Source: Actinomadura luzonensis (GTDB taxonomy: Bacteria; Actinomycetota; Actinomycetes; Streptosporangiales; Streptosporangiaceae). From it: a stretch of 64,000 nt of DNA. Positions 37,350-46,059 of the stretch are shown here, piece by piece. Numbering within the stretch: position 1 is the first letter of the stretch; every line of letters starts with the position of its first letter. The notes under the pieces were generated by a model, which saw only the letters and a list, made by a program, of their open reading frames with translations, was not told the origin of the DNA and did not search any database. The stretch is from assembly GCF_022664455.2 (NCBI RefSeq), contig NZ_JAKRKC020000001.1:6267001-6331000 (forward strand). Direction: 5' to 3'. A program made the translations under genes and the position numbers.

Positions 37350-38204
37350 TCACCGGGGGAAGACCACCGTCTTGTGGCCGTCGAGCAGCACCCGCTGCTC
37401 GGCGTGCCACTTGACCGCGCGGGCCAGCGTCACGCACTCGACGTCGCGCCCGATAGCCGCGAGGTCCTCCGGCGAGTGGCTGTGGTTGACCCGCGCCACC
37501 TCCTGCTCGATGATCGGCCCCTCGTCGAGGTTGGAGGTCACGTAGTGGGCCGTGGCGCCGATGAGCTTGACGCCGCGGTCGTGGGCCTGGTGGTAGGGCT
37601 TGGCGCCCTTGAACGACGGCAGGAACGAGTGGTGGATGTTGATCGCCCGCCCGGCCAGCTTCTCGCACAGGTCGGGCGAGAGCACCTGCATGTAGCGGGC
37701 CAGCACCACCAGGTCGACCTGGTAGTGCTCGACCAGCGTCAGCACCTCGGCCTCCTGCTTGGGCTTGGTCTCGGGGGTGATCGGCAGGTGGTGGTAGTCG
37801 ATGCCGTACGACTGGGTGAGCGGGCGCAGGTCGGGGTGGTTGGAGGCGACGGCCACCACGTCGATGTCGAGCGTCTTGGCCTTGACCCGGTAGAGCAGGT
37901 CGTTGAGGCAGTGGTCGAACTTGCTGACCATGATCAGCACGCGCGGCTTGCGCGCCACGTCGCGGACCGTGAACTCCATGGCGAAGTCGGGGGCGAGCGC
38001 CGCGAAGGCGGAGCGCAGCTCGTCCTCGCCGAGCGGCCCGGCGAACTGCACGCGCATGAAGAAGCGCTGCGCGGCCCGGTCGCCGAACTGCTGGCTCTCG
38101 ATGATGTTGCAGCCGTGACCCGCCAGCAGGCCGGAGACGGCGGCCACCACCCCTGGGCGGTCGGGGCAGGAGAGCGTCAGGATGTATTCGGCTGAGCTGG
38201 TCAT
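37350..38204 (-). CDS. purU: Formyltetrahydrofolate deformylase
   Basis: PurU hydrolyses 10-formyl-tetrahydrofolate to formate and tetrahydrofolate, balancing one-carbon pools. The 284-residue protein has an N-terminal ACT domain (about 5-80, CPDRPGVVAAVSGLL) and a formyltransferase domain. The catalytic Asn/His are in INIHHSFLPSFKGA and the Asp in TSNLDEGP. ATG 38204 is the start. The 288 bp to the divergent pit gene hold no other ORF that I trust. Confidence 0.95.
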   Translation of the reverse strand: MTSSAEYILTLSCPDRPGVVAAVSGLLAGHGCNIIESQQFGDRAAQRFFMRVQFAGPLGEDELRSAFAALAPDFAMEFTVRDVARKPRVLIMVSKFDHCLNDLLYRVKAKTLDIDVVAVASNHPDLRPLTQSYGIDYHHLPITPETKPKQEAEVLTLVEHYQVDLVVLARYMQVLSPDLCEKLAGRAINIHHSFLPSFKGAKPYHQAHDRGVKLIGATAHYVTSNLDEGPIIEQEVARVNHSHSPEDLAAIGRDVECVTLARAVKWHAEQRVLLDGHKTVVFPR

Positions 38205-38492
38205 GCGGTCACTCTCGCGGGCGTCGGGTCGTGGGTGCGGGTCGGGTGTCGGTCCGGGGCGTCTGGTGCCGGTACGGCTGGTGCTGGTCTGGGCAGGTTA
38301 CCGGGCCGCGGGGGGGCTCACCGCCATCCCGCCCGCCACTCCTCCGTTGCGGCGGCCGGACCTGCAGCGTACCGGGCCGTCCCGTGGTGCTGAAGGGAGC
38401 ACTGGGAGGCCGAATCCAGGGTATGTATCGGGCATTACGGACAATCGCTGGAACTCGGACATGGCCCGTCCTGCCCCGCAGGGCGGGCGGGG

Positions 38493-39449
38493 GTGGAGCG
38501 CGTGCCTTTGGACGCCGTCGTACTGGTCGTGGTCGCGGGCCTGTTCGCCGTGGTGTCCGGGGTCAACGACGGCGGCGCGGTCCTCGCCACCGGGCTCAAG
38601 CTGCCCACCGTGCGGCCGGCGTCCGGCGTCCTCCTCCTGACGGGCATGGTGGCGGCGGTGCCGCTGCTGTCGCACCAGGTGGCGCTGACGTTCGTGGACC
38701 GGCTGGCGCAGGCCGACCGGCCCGGCGGCCGGATCGCGGCGGCGGCGGCCGTGCTCGCGGCGCTCGGCGTGGTGGCCGCGCTCAGCGCCAAAGGCCGCCC
38801 GACCAGCCTCACCCTCGCCGTCGTGGGCGGGCTCACGGGGGCCGGTCTCGGCTGGGGGCTGCCGGTCTCGGCGGGGACGGTCGCGCAGGTGCTGGCGTTC
38901 GGCGTGGCGGCGCCGGTCGTGGGCGGGCTGCTGGCGTGGGCGCTCATCCGGGTGCTGGTGCTGGTCACCACGGCCCGGGGGCTCGGGCAGTGGCACCGGG
39001 CCGGGTTCCTGCTGCAGACGGTCGCGTACGCGGCCAACGACGCCCAGAAGATGCTCGCGCTGTTCATGATCGCGATCGGCTTCCGTGACGCGCCGGCCGC
39101 GTACACGTCGCTGGTCGCCGCGCTGTTCGCCCTCGGCGCCCTGTACGGGCTGCCCAAGGCCGGCCGGACGCTGGGCCGCGAGCTGATCGCCTCCCGTCCC
39201 GCGCACGGCGTCGCGGCCGAGCTGGCCTCGGGCGTGGCGGTGATCGGCTGCGCGGCGGCCGGGATGCCGGTGAGCATGACGCAGGCCGTGGCGGGCGGCC
39301 TGATCGGCGCGGGCGTCGCGCAGGGCAGCGGCCGGGTCCGCTGGCACGCGGCCGTGAAGATCGTGTCGGCCTGGACGCTGACGCTGCCGGCGAGCGCGCT
39401 GGCGGGCTGGCTCCTGGCCCTGGCGGTGAAGGGACTGATGGCGTGGTGA
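38493..39449 (+). CDS. Pit-family inorganic phosphate transporter
   Basis: The 318-residue, highly hydrophobic protein has about nine membrane helices. The duplicated Pit signature is present as GVNDGGAVLAT (23-33) and AANDAQKMLALFMIA in the second half. Pit carriers take up metal-phosphate complexes with protons. The start is GTG 38493 (a GTG three codons on is possible). The PhoU-like gene 32 bp downstream is the usual partner. At 318 residues it belongs to the short Pit group. Confidence 0.92.
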   Translation: MERVPLDAVVLVVVAGLFAVVSGVNDGGAVLATGLKLPTVRPASGVLLLTGMVAAVPLLSHQVALTFVDRLAQADRPGGRIAAAAAVLAALGVVAALSAKGRPTSLTLAVVGGLTGAGLGWGLPVSAGTVAQVLAFGVAAPVVGGLLAWALIRVLVLVTTARGLGQWHRAGFLLQTVAYAANDAQKMLALFMIAIGFRDAPAAYTSLVAALFALGALYGLPKAGRTLGRELIASRPAHGVAAELASGVAVIGCAAAGMPVSMTQAVAGGLIGAGVAQGSGRVRWHAAVKIVSAWTLTLPASALAGWLLALAVKGLMAW

Positions 39450-39480
39450 GCGGACACCGGCCGCCGCGGGCGGGTGGACC

Positions 39481-40116
39481 ATGAAACGGCTGCGGCGGCT
39501 CAGGGACCTCATGACCGGCCGCATGGACACCGGCGTCACCGAGGCCCTGCTCGGCCAGCTGCAGGCCACCAAGGAAGGGGCCTGGCTGGCCATGGCCATG
39601 ATCGGGGGCGAGGTCGGGCGCACCGGGGCGCACGAGCAGATGCGCGCCATCGAGCACCTCGGCGACGAGGAGCGCGCCCGCCTCATCGACGAGCTCAAGT
39701 CCGCCCTCGTCACGCCCATCGACCGGGAGGACCTGTTCCGGCTGTCCCGCTCGATCGACGACGTGCTGGACTCGCTGCGGGACTTCGTCCGCGAGTCCCA
39801 CCTGTACCGGGTGCCGGACCAGATCCGCTTCACTCCCCTGCTCGACCAGGTCATCGTCGGCGTGGACGCGCTGGAGCAGGCGGTGCGCGACCTGGCCGCG
39901 AGCCCGTCGGCGGTCGCGGTGGACGCGCTGGAGGCGAAGAAGGCGGGCGGGGCGATCCGGCGGATGTACCAGTACGAGATCTCGCGGATCTTCTCCGGCG
40001 GCGAGCTGACGCCCGAGGCCATGAAGGAGCGGGAGCTGGTGCGGCGGCTGGAGATCGTCGGGGTGGCGATCGGGGAGGCGGCCGACGCCATCGCGGACGG
40101 CGCGATGAAACGCTGA
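39481..40116 (+). CDS. PhoU-like DUF47 protein, Pit partner
   Basis: A 211-residue helical-bundle protein of the DUF47 family (PhoU-like). Acidic helices likely bind metal: EHLGDEERARLIDELKSALV (58-77) and DREDLFRLSRSIDDVLDSL. Encoded directly after a Pit transporter, it probably regulates transport activity, the standard genetic context of DUF47. ATG 39481 follows a GGTGG. Confidence 0.9.
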   Translation: MKRLRRLRDLMTGRMDTGVTEALLGQLQATKEGAWLAMAMIGGEVGRTGAHEQMRAIEHLGDEERARLIDELKSALVTPIDREDLFRLSRSIDDVLDSLRDFVRESHLYRVPDQIRFTPLLDQVIVGVDALEQAVRDLAASPSAVAVDALEAKKAGGAIRRMYQYEISRIFSGGELTPEAMKERELVRRLEIVGVAIGEAADAIADGAMKR

Positions 40117-40124
40117 ACCCCGGC

Positions 40125-40178
40125 CCGGTGCTCTGAGCGGGCCGGCCGGTGCTCTGGAGGCGTTCGGCCGGTGCTCTG
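40125..40178. repeat. Three spaced copies of CCGGTGCTCTG
   Basis: The 11-mer occurs at 40125-40135, 40146-40156 and 40168-40178, with 21 and 22 bp between starts, about two helical turns. It lies between the DUF47 stop and the membrane-protein start. It could be a set of regulator sites or simple sequence drift. Confidence 0.6.
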
Positions 40179-40199
40179 GCCAGGTGGGAGCATGGGGGC

Positions 40200-40652
40200 A
40201 TGACGGGGCGAATGGGGCGGGCAGCCGCGGTGTGCGCCGCGCTCGGGGTGTTGTGGTGGGCCACCGTCCGCGTCGTCTGGCTCGGGGTGGGGTGCGAGGA
40301 CTGGGGGTGCCTCGCGCCCTCCGTCGGGCTGCTGGTGGTGATCAGTCTGGTGCTGCTCGCCGGGTCCGTACGGGTGCTGGACCGGGTGGACGTACGGCCT
40401 GGGCGGCGGGTCGCGGCGGCGGCGGCCGGGACGCTGGTGGTGTTCCGGCTGGCCGGGGAGGCGCTGCCGTCGTGGACGTCGCAGTGGGCCGACCTGGCGG
40501 CGGCCGGGGCGGCGTTCGCGGCGGCGGGGGCGGTGGCCGCGTTCGTGACGGAGACGAAGGTGGCGCGCGGCTGGCGGCTCGCGACGGGCCTGGCACTGGT
40601 CGCGCTCCTACCGATCGCCCTGGCCATGGCCCTCGCCCGCGCAGGCCTCTGA
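40200..40652 (+). CDS. Small hypothetical membrane protein
   Basis: A 150-residue protein with four predicted helices (about 5-25, 38-60, 72-90, 98-120 and a C-terminal one near 130-148). It has two Cys (CEDWGC) in the first external loop. I do not recognise a family. ATG 40200 is chosen because GGTGGGAG lies upstream; an open frame starts at 40149. Confidence 0.7.
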   Translation: MTGRMGRAAAVCAALGVLWWATVRVVWLGVGCEDWGCLAPSVGLLVVISLVLLAGSVRVLDRVDVRPGRRVAAAAAGTLVVFRLAGEALPSWTSQWADLAAAGAAFAAAGAVAAFVTETKVARGWRLATGLALVALLPIALAMALARAGL

Positions 40653-40746
40653 CCCGCCCCACGCCCCGCCCCCTGCCGCGCTCTGCCCCTCGTGTGGGCC
40701 GCCCCCGCTCGTGCCGCCCTTGACAGGAGGGCGGGCGCGCGAGACC

Positions 40747-40762
40747 GTTCCGTATACGGAAC
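40747..40762. promoter_or_regulatory. 16 bp palindromic operator candidate with nearby TTGACA
   Basis: GTTCCGTATACGGAAC is a perfect palindrome, 28 bp before the aminotransferase start. TTGACA at 40720-40725 could be the -35 box, placing the palindrome over or just after the -10 region. A repressor such as a GntR- or TetR-family protein is the likely ligand. Confidence 0.6.
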
Positions 40763-40790
40763 AGCAACCCTCACACGGAAGGCGCGCCCC

Positions 40791-41945
40791 ATGGTGCGAC
40801 CCAACTCCCGCTTCACCCACGTCCAGCCGTTCGACATCGACAAGGTGGCCGCCGCGGCCGGCGCCGACCCGGACGTGCTGCGCATGGAGAACCTCGACAC
40901 CGACGTCCCGCCTCCGCCGGCCGCCGTCGCCGCCACCACGGAGTCGCTGCGGGCGGGCACCGGCAACAGCTGGCTGCCGTTCACCGGCCTGCCGGTGTTG
41001 TGCGAGGCCGTCGCGGCCGACCTGAGGAGCCGCACCGGCCTCGACTTCGACCCGCTGCGCCAGGTGGCGGTGACCTCGGGAGGCACCTCGGCGGTCCTGC
41101 CGACGCTGCTGGCGACCACCGAGCCCGGCGACCCGGTGGTGCTCACCGACCCCACGTACGCGGGCCTGCTCCAGCGCGTGCGCCTGTCCGGGGCCCGTCC
41201 GCACCTGGTGCCGCTACGGGTGGAGGGCGGCCGCTGGCGGCTCGACCGCGACGCGCTCGCCGCCGTGCCCGCGGCGGCGGCCCTGCTGCTGATGAGCCCG
41301 TCCATGCCGTCGGGCGTCGTGCTCGACCGCGACGACTGGGCGGCGGTCGCCCGGCTGTGCGAGCGCACCGGCGCGTACCTGATCTACGACGCCGCCATGG
41401 AGCGCCTGGTCTTCGACGGCCGCCCGCGCGTCAACCCCTGCCAGGTGGACGGCCTCGCCGAGCGCACGATCATCATCGGCTCGGTGTCCAAGGAGTACCG
41501 CATGATCGGCTGGCGGATCGGCTGGGTGGCGGGCCCGCCGGACGTCATGGCGCGGATCATGGTGGCGACCGTCTACAACACCACGGTCGCCGGCGGCTTC
41601 CAGCAGCACGGGGCCGCCGCGGCGCTCACCGACCCGGCGGGCGGCGGCGTGGCGGAGGCGGCGGCCGAGTACCAGGCCCGCCACGACACGGTGATCGCCC
41701 AGCTCGACGGGTTTCCGGTGGTGCGGGCGGACGGCGGCTGGTCCTGCCTGGTGGACGCCGAGGCCCTGGGGCTGGGCGCGGGCGAGCTGTCGGCCCGGCT
41801 GCTCGACCGGGGGCGGATCGCCGCCACCCCGATGACGGCCTGGGGGGCGACGGTCGCACCCCGGTACGTGCGGCTGGTCTTCAGCAACGAGCCGGTCGAG
41901 CGCCTGTCCGAGCTGCGCGCCCGCTTCACCGCCGCCCTCCCCTGA
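40791..41945 (+). CDS. PLP-dependent aminotransferase (class I/II)
   Basis: A 384-residue fold-type I aminotransferase. The Schiff-base Lys is in GSVSKEYRMIGWRIGW, the Asp in LIYDAAMERL, and the phosphate-binding SGGTSAV is near residue 95. The final Arg motif is RYVRLVFSNEP. Its substrate is unknown. ATG 40791 follows GGAAGG; the frame is open to 40692 but has no other start signal. The promoter region carries a palindrome (40747-40762). It converges on the quinone oxidoreductase gene. Confidence 0.9.
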   Translation: MVRPNSRFTHVQPFDIDKVAAAAGADPDVLRMENLDTDVPPPPAAVAATTESLRAGTGNSWLPFTGLPVLCEAVAADLRSRTGLDFDPLRQVAVTSGGTSAVLPTLLATTEPGDPVVLTDPTYAGLLQRVRLSGARPHLVPLRVEGGRWRLDRDALAAVPAAAALLLMSPSMPSGVVLDRDDWAAVARLCERTGAYLIYDAAMERLVFDGRPRVNPCQVDGLAERTIIIGSVSKEYRMIGWRIGWVAGPPDVMARIMVATVYNTTVAGGFQQHGAAAALTDPAGGGVAEAAAEYQARHDTVIAQLDGFPVVRADGGWSCLVDAEALGLGAGELSARLLDRGRIAATPMTAWGATVAPRYVRLVFSNEPVERLSELRARFTAALP

Positions 41946-41990
41946 CGTTCGCCCTCGCGGGAGCGCGTTCCGTTCCGGCCGGGCGGGTGG

Positions 41991-42913
41991 TCAGGGGCGG
42001 AGCAGGGTCTTGCCGACGACCGTGCGGGCCTCGATGGCCGCGTGCGCCGCCGCCGCCGACTCCAGGGGGACGACCGAGCCGATCACCGGCCGCAGGCGAC
42101 CGGCCGCGGCCTCCGCCAGCGCCGCCCGGGCCAGCTCGCGCAGGTCGGCCGCCGGCCAGGCGACCGCCTTGACGCGCGGGTCGGGGACCGTCATCGGGCC
42201 GCCCGCCATGCCGTACACGCTGATCCGCCCGCCGTCCTTGAGCAGCCCCTGGGCAGCCGCCCCGATGTCGCCGCCCACGCCGTCGAAGACCACGTCGAGG
42301 CCGCCGGTCGCGGCGCGCACCTCGCCGGTCCAGCCCGGCCGCGTGTAGTCGACGGTCAGCTCCGCGCCCAGGGCGGCGGCCATCTCACGCTTGGCGGCGC
42401 CGCCGGCCGCGCCCACGACGCGCCCGGCGGCGCGGGCGAGCTGCACCAGCAGGCTGCCCACGCCGCCCCCGGCCGCCTCGACCAGCACCCACTCTCCCGG
42501 CGCGGGCGCGGCGCGCGCGTCAGGCCGAGCGCGGTGCGCCCGTCGGCCAGCAACGCCACCGCGTGCTCGGCCGGCACGCCCGCGGGCACCGGGATGACGT
42601 CCGCGGCGTCCGCCACGGCCAGCTCCGCGTAGCCGCCCTGGCCGCCGAGCGTCGTGACGACCCGGGCACCCGCGAGCGCGGGGTCGGCGCCCTCGCCCAC
42701 CGCCACCACGGTGCCCGCGACCCCGTTGCCGAGGACGGCGGGCAGCTCGGCCCGGCGCGGGCCCCGGTCGGCGCGCACCTGCGTCTCCACGAAGGTCACG
42801 CCCGCCACCGCGACCTCCACCAGCACCTGCCCCGGCCCGGTGACCGGGTCCGGCACCTCCTCCACGGCCAGTTCCTCCGGCCCGCCGTACCGCCGCAACA
42901 CCACCGCGCGCAT
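41991..42913 (-). pseudogene. Zinc-independent quinone oxidoreductase (MDR), one-base frameshift
   Basis: The first frame (ATG 42913) gives an MDR N-terminus: MRAVVLRRYGGPEELAVEEV to ALLADGRTALGLTR. The second frame continues EWVLVEAAGGGVGSLLVQLA with the NADP-binding AAGGGVG motif to the normal end TVVGKTLLRP (stop at 41991). Adding one G in the GC run 42508-42519 restores a 307-residue protein, reading LTRAAAPAPGEWVLV. It is divergent from the TetR gene with two operators between them, so a functional gene with a sequencing error is as likely as a pseudogene. The family reduces quinones or enones with NADPH. Confidence 0.85.
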
Positions 42914-42928
42914 GTCGTCCCCCTTTAT

Positions 42929-42972
42929 CGGAGCAATACGCTCCGGAATCTATACCGGAGCGAAACGCTCCG
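42929..42972. promoter_or_regulatory. Two TetR operators in the divergent promoter
   Basis: Two near-identical 17 bp dyads, CGGAGCAATACGCTCCG (42929-42945) and CGGAGCGAAACGCTCCG (42956-42972), are 27 bp apart start to start, between the oxidoreductase and TetR genes. This is a classic autoregulated divergent layout. The -10 box of the TetR gene (42982-42987) follows the second site. Confidence 0.85.
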
Positions 42973-42993
42973 CAATCCGGCTATCGTGGGCGC

Positions 42994-43620
42994 ATGGCCA
43001 GACGCGGCAGGCAGGCCGAGGCGGCGCGCAACGATCTGCGGCTGCTACGGGCGGCGCACGAGGTGTTCACCACGCAGGGCTTCGACGCGCCGGTCTCGGC
43101 CATCGCCCGGCAGGCGGGCGTCGGCATGGGCAGCCTCTACCGCCGCTACCGCACCAAGGAGGAGCTGCTCCAGCGGTTGTGCCTGATCGCCATGGAACGC
43201 GTCGCCGAGGCCGCGGAGAGCGCGCTGGCCGAGGAGGACCCGTGGACCGGCCTGGCGGGGTACGTCCGGGAATGCGTGGCCCTGCGCTCCGGCGCGCTCG
43301 CCCCCGTCGCGGGCACCATCGAGGTCACCGACGCCATGTGGCGCACCTCCCGCCGCGCCACCGAGCTGGCCGGACGCCTGATCACCCGGGCCCGCGAGGC
43401 GGGCGCGCTGCGGGCCGACGTGACCGCGCTCGACGTCTCGCTGCTCATCGAGCAGTTCAGCCGTCCGGCCCCCGGCGCGCCCGACGCCACGCACGAGCAG
43501 GTCAAGCAGCGCCTGCTCGCCATCGCGCTCGACGGCCTGCGCGCGCCCGGCCGCACCGAGCTGCCCGGCGAGCCGCCGAGCCCCGAGTGGTACGAAGGCC
43601 GCTGGGCGAGGCGCCCCTAG
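42994..43620 (+). CDS. TetR-family transcriptional repressor
   Basis: A 208-residue TetR protein with the N-terminal DNA-binding helix-turn-helix at about 17-62 (LLRAAHEVFTTQGFDAPVSA, VGMGSLYRRYRTKEEL). The C-terminal ligand-binding domain is the SACE_7040-like type. It probably binds the two dyads between it and the quinone oxidoreductase, repressing both. It appears leaderless: TATCGT (42982-42987) lies 6 nt before ATG 42994. Confidence 0.93.
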   Translation: MARRGRQAEAARNDLRLLRAAHEVFTTQGFDAPVSAIARQAGVGMGSLYRRYRTKEELLQRLCLIAMERVAEAAESALAEEDPWTGLAGYVRECVALRSGALAPVAGTIEVTDAMWRTSRRATELAGRLITRAREAGALRADVTALDVSLLIEQFSRPAPGAPDATHEQVKQRLLAIALDGLRAPGRTELPGEPPSPEWYEGRWARRP

Positions 43621-43637
43621 GGTCTACGGTGGGGTGC

Positions 43638-44435
43638 GTGGCGTTCAACCTGCTGCTCGACGACCTTGACCACAGCGCCGCGGCCCAGGCCGCCGGGATC
43701 CGGCGCGGCTACGGCGGGCCCCCCGCCCGCACGGTGAGCGCGCGCGCCGGCCTGACCCGGCTGCGCTGCGCCTCGCTGCTGAAACCCCTGTACGCCTGGG
43801 TGAGCGCGGCCCGCATCCCCGACCACGCGCGCTGGCGCCGCCACGCCGAGCCCGCCGTCGTCGTCTCCTCCAACGCCGACACGCTCGGCCTGTGGCTCGC
43901 CGTCGGACCGAAGGTCATCCTCGACGACCTGCGCGAACGCACCGGCGTGTCCTGGGCCCCGCCCAACGGCGACCCCTCGCGGTTCGGCTCGGTCGAGGTG
44001 TCGGCCGACGAGGTCGCGAGCGCGTACGCGGCCCTCGCCCAGTCGGCGTCGGCCGGCGACCCGGTCGCCTCCGACGTGCTGCGCTGGATGCGGCTCGTGG
44101 AGGGCGAGCAGACGTTCGGCGCGCGGGAGGCGCTGGGCTCGGCCGAGGCGGCGGTCAAGTGCGGCTGGTACGGCGCGCCCGACGAGACCTGCCTCCGCAC
44201 CCACGCCGTGGCCGTGCTGCCGCGCGGCGGCACCCGGGTGACGGTCGTGGTCGGCATGACCGCGCTGCCCTTCACCGACGCGGCCGATCGCGAGCTCTAC
44301 CGGGAGCGCGTGGCCAAGGGCCTGCCGGTGGAGCACGTGCACGACAAGCTGGCGGGCGGGCTGCTGCGCGAGCTGATGGCGACGACCCTGGCCGAGCTGG
44401 GCGGCACCGCGGACCGCGCGTCGCGCCGCCCCTGA
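43638..44435 (+). CDS. Beta-lactamase-like serine hydrolase, no signal peptide
   Basis: A 265-residue protein with a penicillin-recognising fold. The catalytic S-x-x-K is SLLK, in RCASLLKPLYAWV near residue 49. A KCG (KTG-like) lies in AVKCGWYG near 174. It lacks an obvious signal sequence, in contrast to the lipoprotein at 30947. Function unknown; perhaps an esterase or amidase. GTG 43638 is favoured over GTG 43629 because TACGGT (43625-43630) lies 7 nt before it. Confidence 0.72.
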   Translation: MAFNLLLDDLDHSAAAQAAGIRRGYGGPPARTVSARAGLTRLRCASLLKPLYAWVSAARIPDHARWRRHAEPAVVVSSNADTLGLWLAVGPKVILDDLRERTGVSWAPPNGDPSRFGSVEVSADEVASAYAALAQSASAGDPVASDVLRWMRLVEGEQTFGAREALGSAEAAVKCGWYGAPDETCLRTHAVAVLPRGGTRVTVVVGMTALPFTDAADRELYRERVAKGLPVEHVHDKLAGGLLRELMATTLAELGGTADRASRRP

Positions 44436-44457
44436 CCCGCCTCGTCCGCCCCCGCGC

Positions 44458-44919
44458 TCACCCTTCGAGAGCGGGGGCGGTGAGCCGGCGGACGACCTCG
44501 GCCAGCTCCGGGGGCTCCACCCCCGCGGGCAGTTCCCCCTCCGCCGCCCACAGATGCCCGAGGTACGCCTCGCGCTCCTCCTCCGTCAGCCCGCCCGGCC
44601 GCACCTCCGGCCGGGCCCCGGGGAAGCGGGCGAGGTAGAACGGCTCGTCCTTCACGTACCGGACGCCGTGCCACCGGAAGTCGCGCCCCACCTCGACGGA
44701 CAGGTCCAGCACGGCCGAGCCGGGCAGCCCGGTCTCCTCCGTCAGCTCGCGCCGGGCGGCGTCGAGCGGCGTCTCGCCGGGGTCGATGCCGCCGCCGGGC
44801 GGCTCCCACACCTCGGCGCGGGCGACCCGGTCGTACCAGTGCAGGAGCAGCACGCGGCCGTCGCGGTCGAGGCAGACGACGCGGGCGGCGGGCCGGGCGC
44901 TCACGGGGGCGTGATCCAC
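44458..44919 (-). CDS. Nudix hydrolase
   Basis: A 153-residue Nudix protein with a complete box, GGGIDPGETPLDAARRELTE then ETG, at about 46-69. It hydrolyses a nucleoside diphosphate linked to something; the substrate is unknown. GTG 44919 gives the family start, and TAGCCT lies 7 nt upstream, a leaderless arrangement. It lies 10 bp after the DUF523/DUF1722 gene and converges on the serine hydrolase. Confidence 0.9.
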   Translation of the reverse strand: MDHAPVSARPAARVVCLDRDGRVLLLHWYDRVARAEVWEPPGGGIDPGETPLDAARRELTEETGLPGSAVLDLSVEVGRDFRWHGVRYVKDEPFYLARFPGARPEVRPGGLTEEEREAYLGHLWAAEGELPAGVEPPELAEVVRRLTAPALEG

Positions 44920-44929
44920 CCGCCCGAGG

Positions 44930-45895
44930 CTACCCGGGCGCCGGGACGTGGTTGCGCAGCCGCAGCCCGTCGGGGTAGGGCGAGAAGTAGGTCTGGTCAT
45001 GGACGTACTCGGCGGCCTCGCCGCGCGCGTGGTGGCGCAGCAGCGTCGTCGGGACGCTCAGCGGCACCAGCCCGGCCCGGTAGGACTCGATCACCTCGAC
45101 CAGGTCGGCCCGCCGGGTGGGGTCGAGGGCGAGCATGCCCATGCAGTGCTGCAGCACGTTGACGTTGCGGCCCAGGGTGGCCTTGGCGGCCAGGGCCTGC
45201 CGGAAGAGCTCGGCGTAGCCGGCGGCGACCTCCTCGCGCGGCCGCACGCCCGCCACGGCGACCACCCGCCCGGCCTCGCGGTAGCGGATCGGGTCGTGGG
45301 CGAGCAGTTGCATCTTGTGCCGCGCATGGAAGGCGACCAGGTCGCGCGGCCGCCAGTCGCCGGTCAGCAGCGCCCGCAGCCGGGCGTGCGCGAAGACCCG
45401 CTCCACGAAGCTCTCGCGCAGCAGCGCGTCGTGCAGCCGGCCCTCGTCCTCGACCGGCAGCAGCGGGTGGGCGTCGATGATCGCGCCGGCGAACAGGCCC
45501 TTGTTGCGCCGGTCGGCGGGCGGCCCGTCGGCGCGGTAGACGGGCACGCCGTGGATGCCGCAGGTGGGGCTCTTGGCCTTGAAGACGTAGCCGTCCACGT
45601 CGAGCGCGGCGGCCCGCTCGGCGGCCAGGCCGCGCATGCGGTCGGTGAGGTCGGCGCGGGTGGTGCGGGTCATCAGGCGCGGGCCCTCGTCGGAGACCTC
45701 CAGCCGCAGGGTCTCGCGGGGCGCGCCGAGGCCCGCCTCCATCTCGGGGCAGATGCGGACCCAGTCGACGTACGGATCGAGCGCGTCGGACAGGAACCGG
45801 TCGCGGCTGTGCCCCCCGTTGTACCTGACCGGCTCGCCCAGCAGGCAGCTCGACACCGCCACCCGGGGCCGCGCGTCCGGCATGCCCGTGATCAT
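44930..45895 (-). CDS. DUF523-DUF1722 fusion protein (YbgA-like)
   Basis: A 321-residue protein. DUF523 is N-terminal (about 10-155), with SSCLLGEPVRYNGGH, the Cys-containing RICPEMEAGLG and FKAKSPTCGIHG. DUF1722 follows (about 190-310), with HARHKMQLLAHDPIRYREAG. Similar fusions often accompany photolyase or MerR-type regulators. None is adjacent here, though a MerR-type promoter lies 130 bp upstream. The function of both domains is unknown. ATG 45895 is likely; ATG 45883 is possible. Confidence 0.9.
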   Translation of the reverse strand: MITGMPDARPRVAVSSCLLGEPVRYNGGHSRDRFLSDALDPYVDWVRICPEMEAGLGAPRETLRLEVSDEGPRLMTRTTRADLTDRMRGLAAERAAALDVDGYVFKAKSPTCGIHGVPVYRADGPPADRRNKGLFAGAIIDAHPLLPVEDEGRLHDALLRESFVERVFAHARLRALLTGDWRPRDLVAFHARHKMQLLAHDPIRYREAGRVVAVAGVRPREEVAAGYAELFRQALAAKATLGRNVNVLQHCMGMLALDPTRRADLVEVIESYRAGLVPLSVPTTLLRHHARGEAAEYVHDQTYFSPYPDGLRLRNHVPAPG

Positions 45896-46021
45896 CTTTC
45901 CATCCAAGCTCGTCAGGGAAACGCGGGCAACCAAGCCCGGGAAGATCAGTCGCAAGCGACCTGCCCGGATCGTCACCGATCATGCGCCTTCACCTCCGTC
46001 CCCGCGCGCCGGAGCGGCCAG

Positions 46022-46052
46022 TTGACCTGGAGCGCGCTCCACTTCGTAGCGT
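46022..46052 (+). promoter_or_regulatory. MerR-type promoter with 19 bp spacer and central dyad
   Basis: The -35 box is TTGACC (46022-46027) and the -10 box TAGCGT (46047-46052). They are separated by 19 bp, the over-long spacer that MerR-family activators untwist. The perfect 14 bp dyad TGGAGCGCGCTCCA (46028-46041) fills the spacer. The start codon follows 7 nt after the -10, so the mRNA should be leaderless. Confidence 0.75.
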
Positions 46053-46059
46053 GGGAGCC

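Noticed and set aside
41000..42172. A 390-codon plus-strand frame overlapping the aminotransferase and the oxidoreductase.
   Set aside because: Out-of-frame Arg/Ala/Pro-rich shadow; the aminotransferase frame has PLP motifs.
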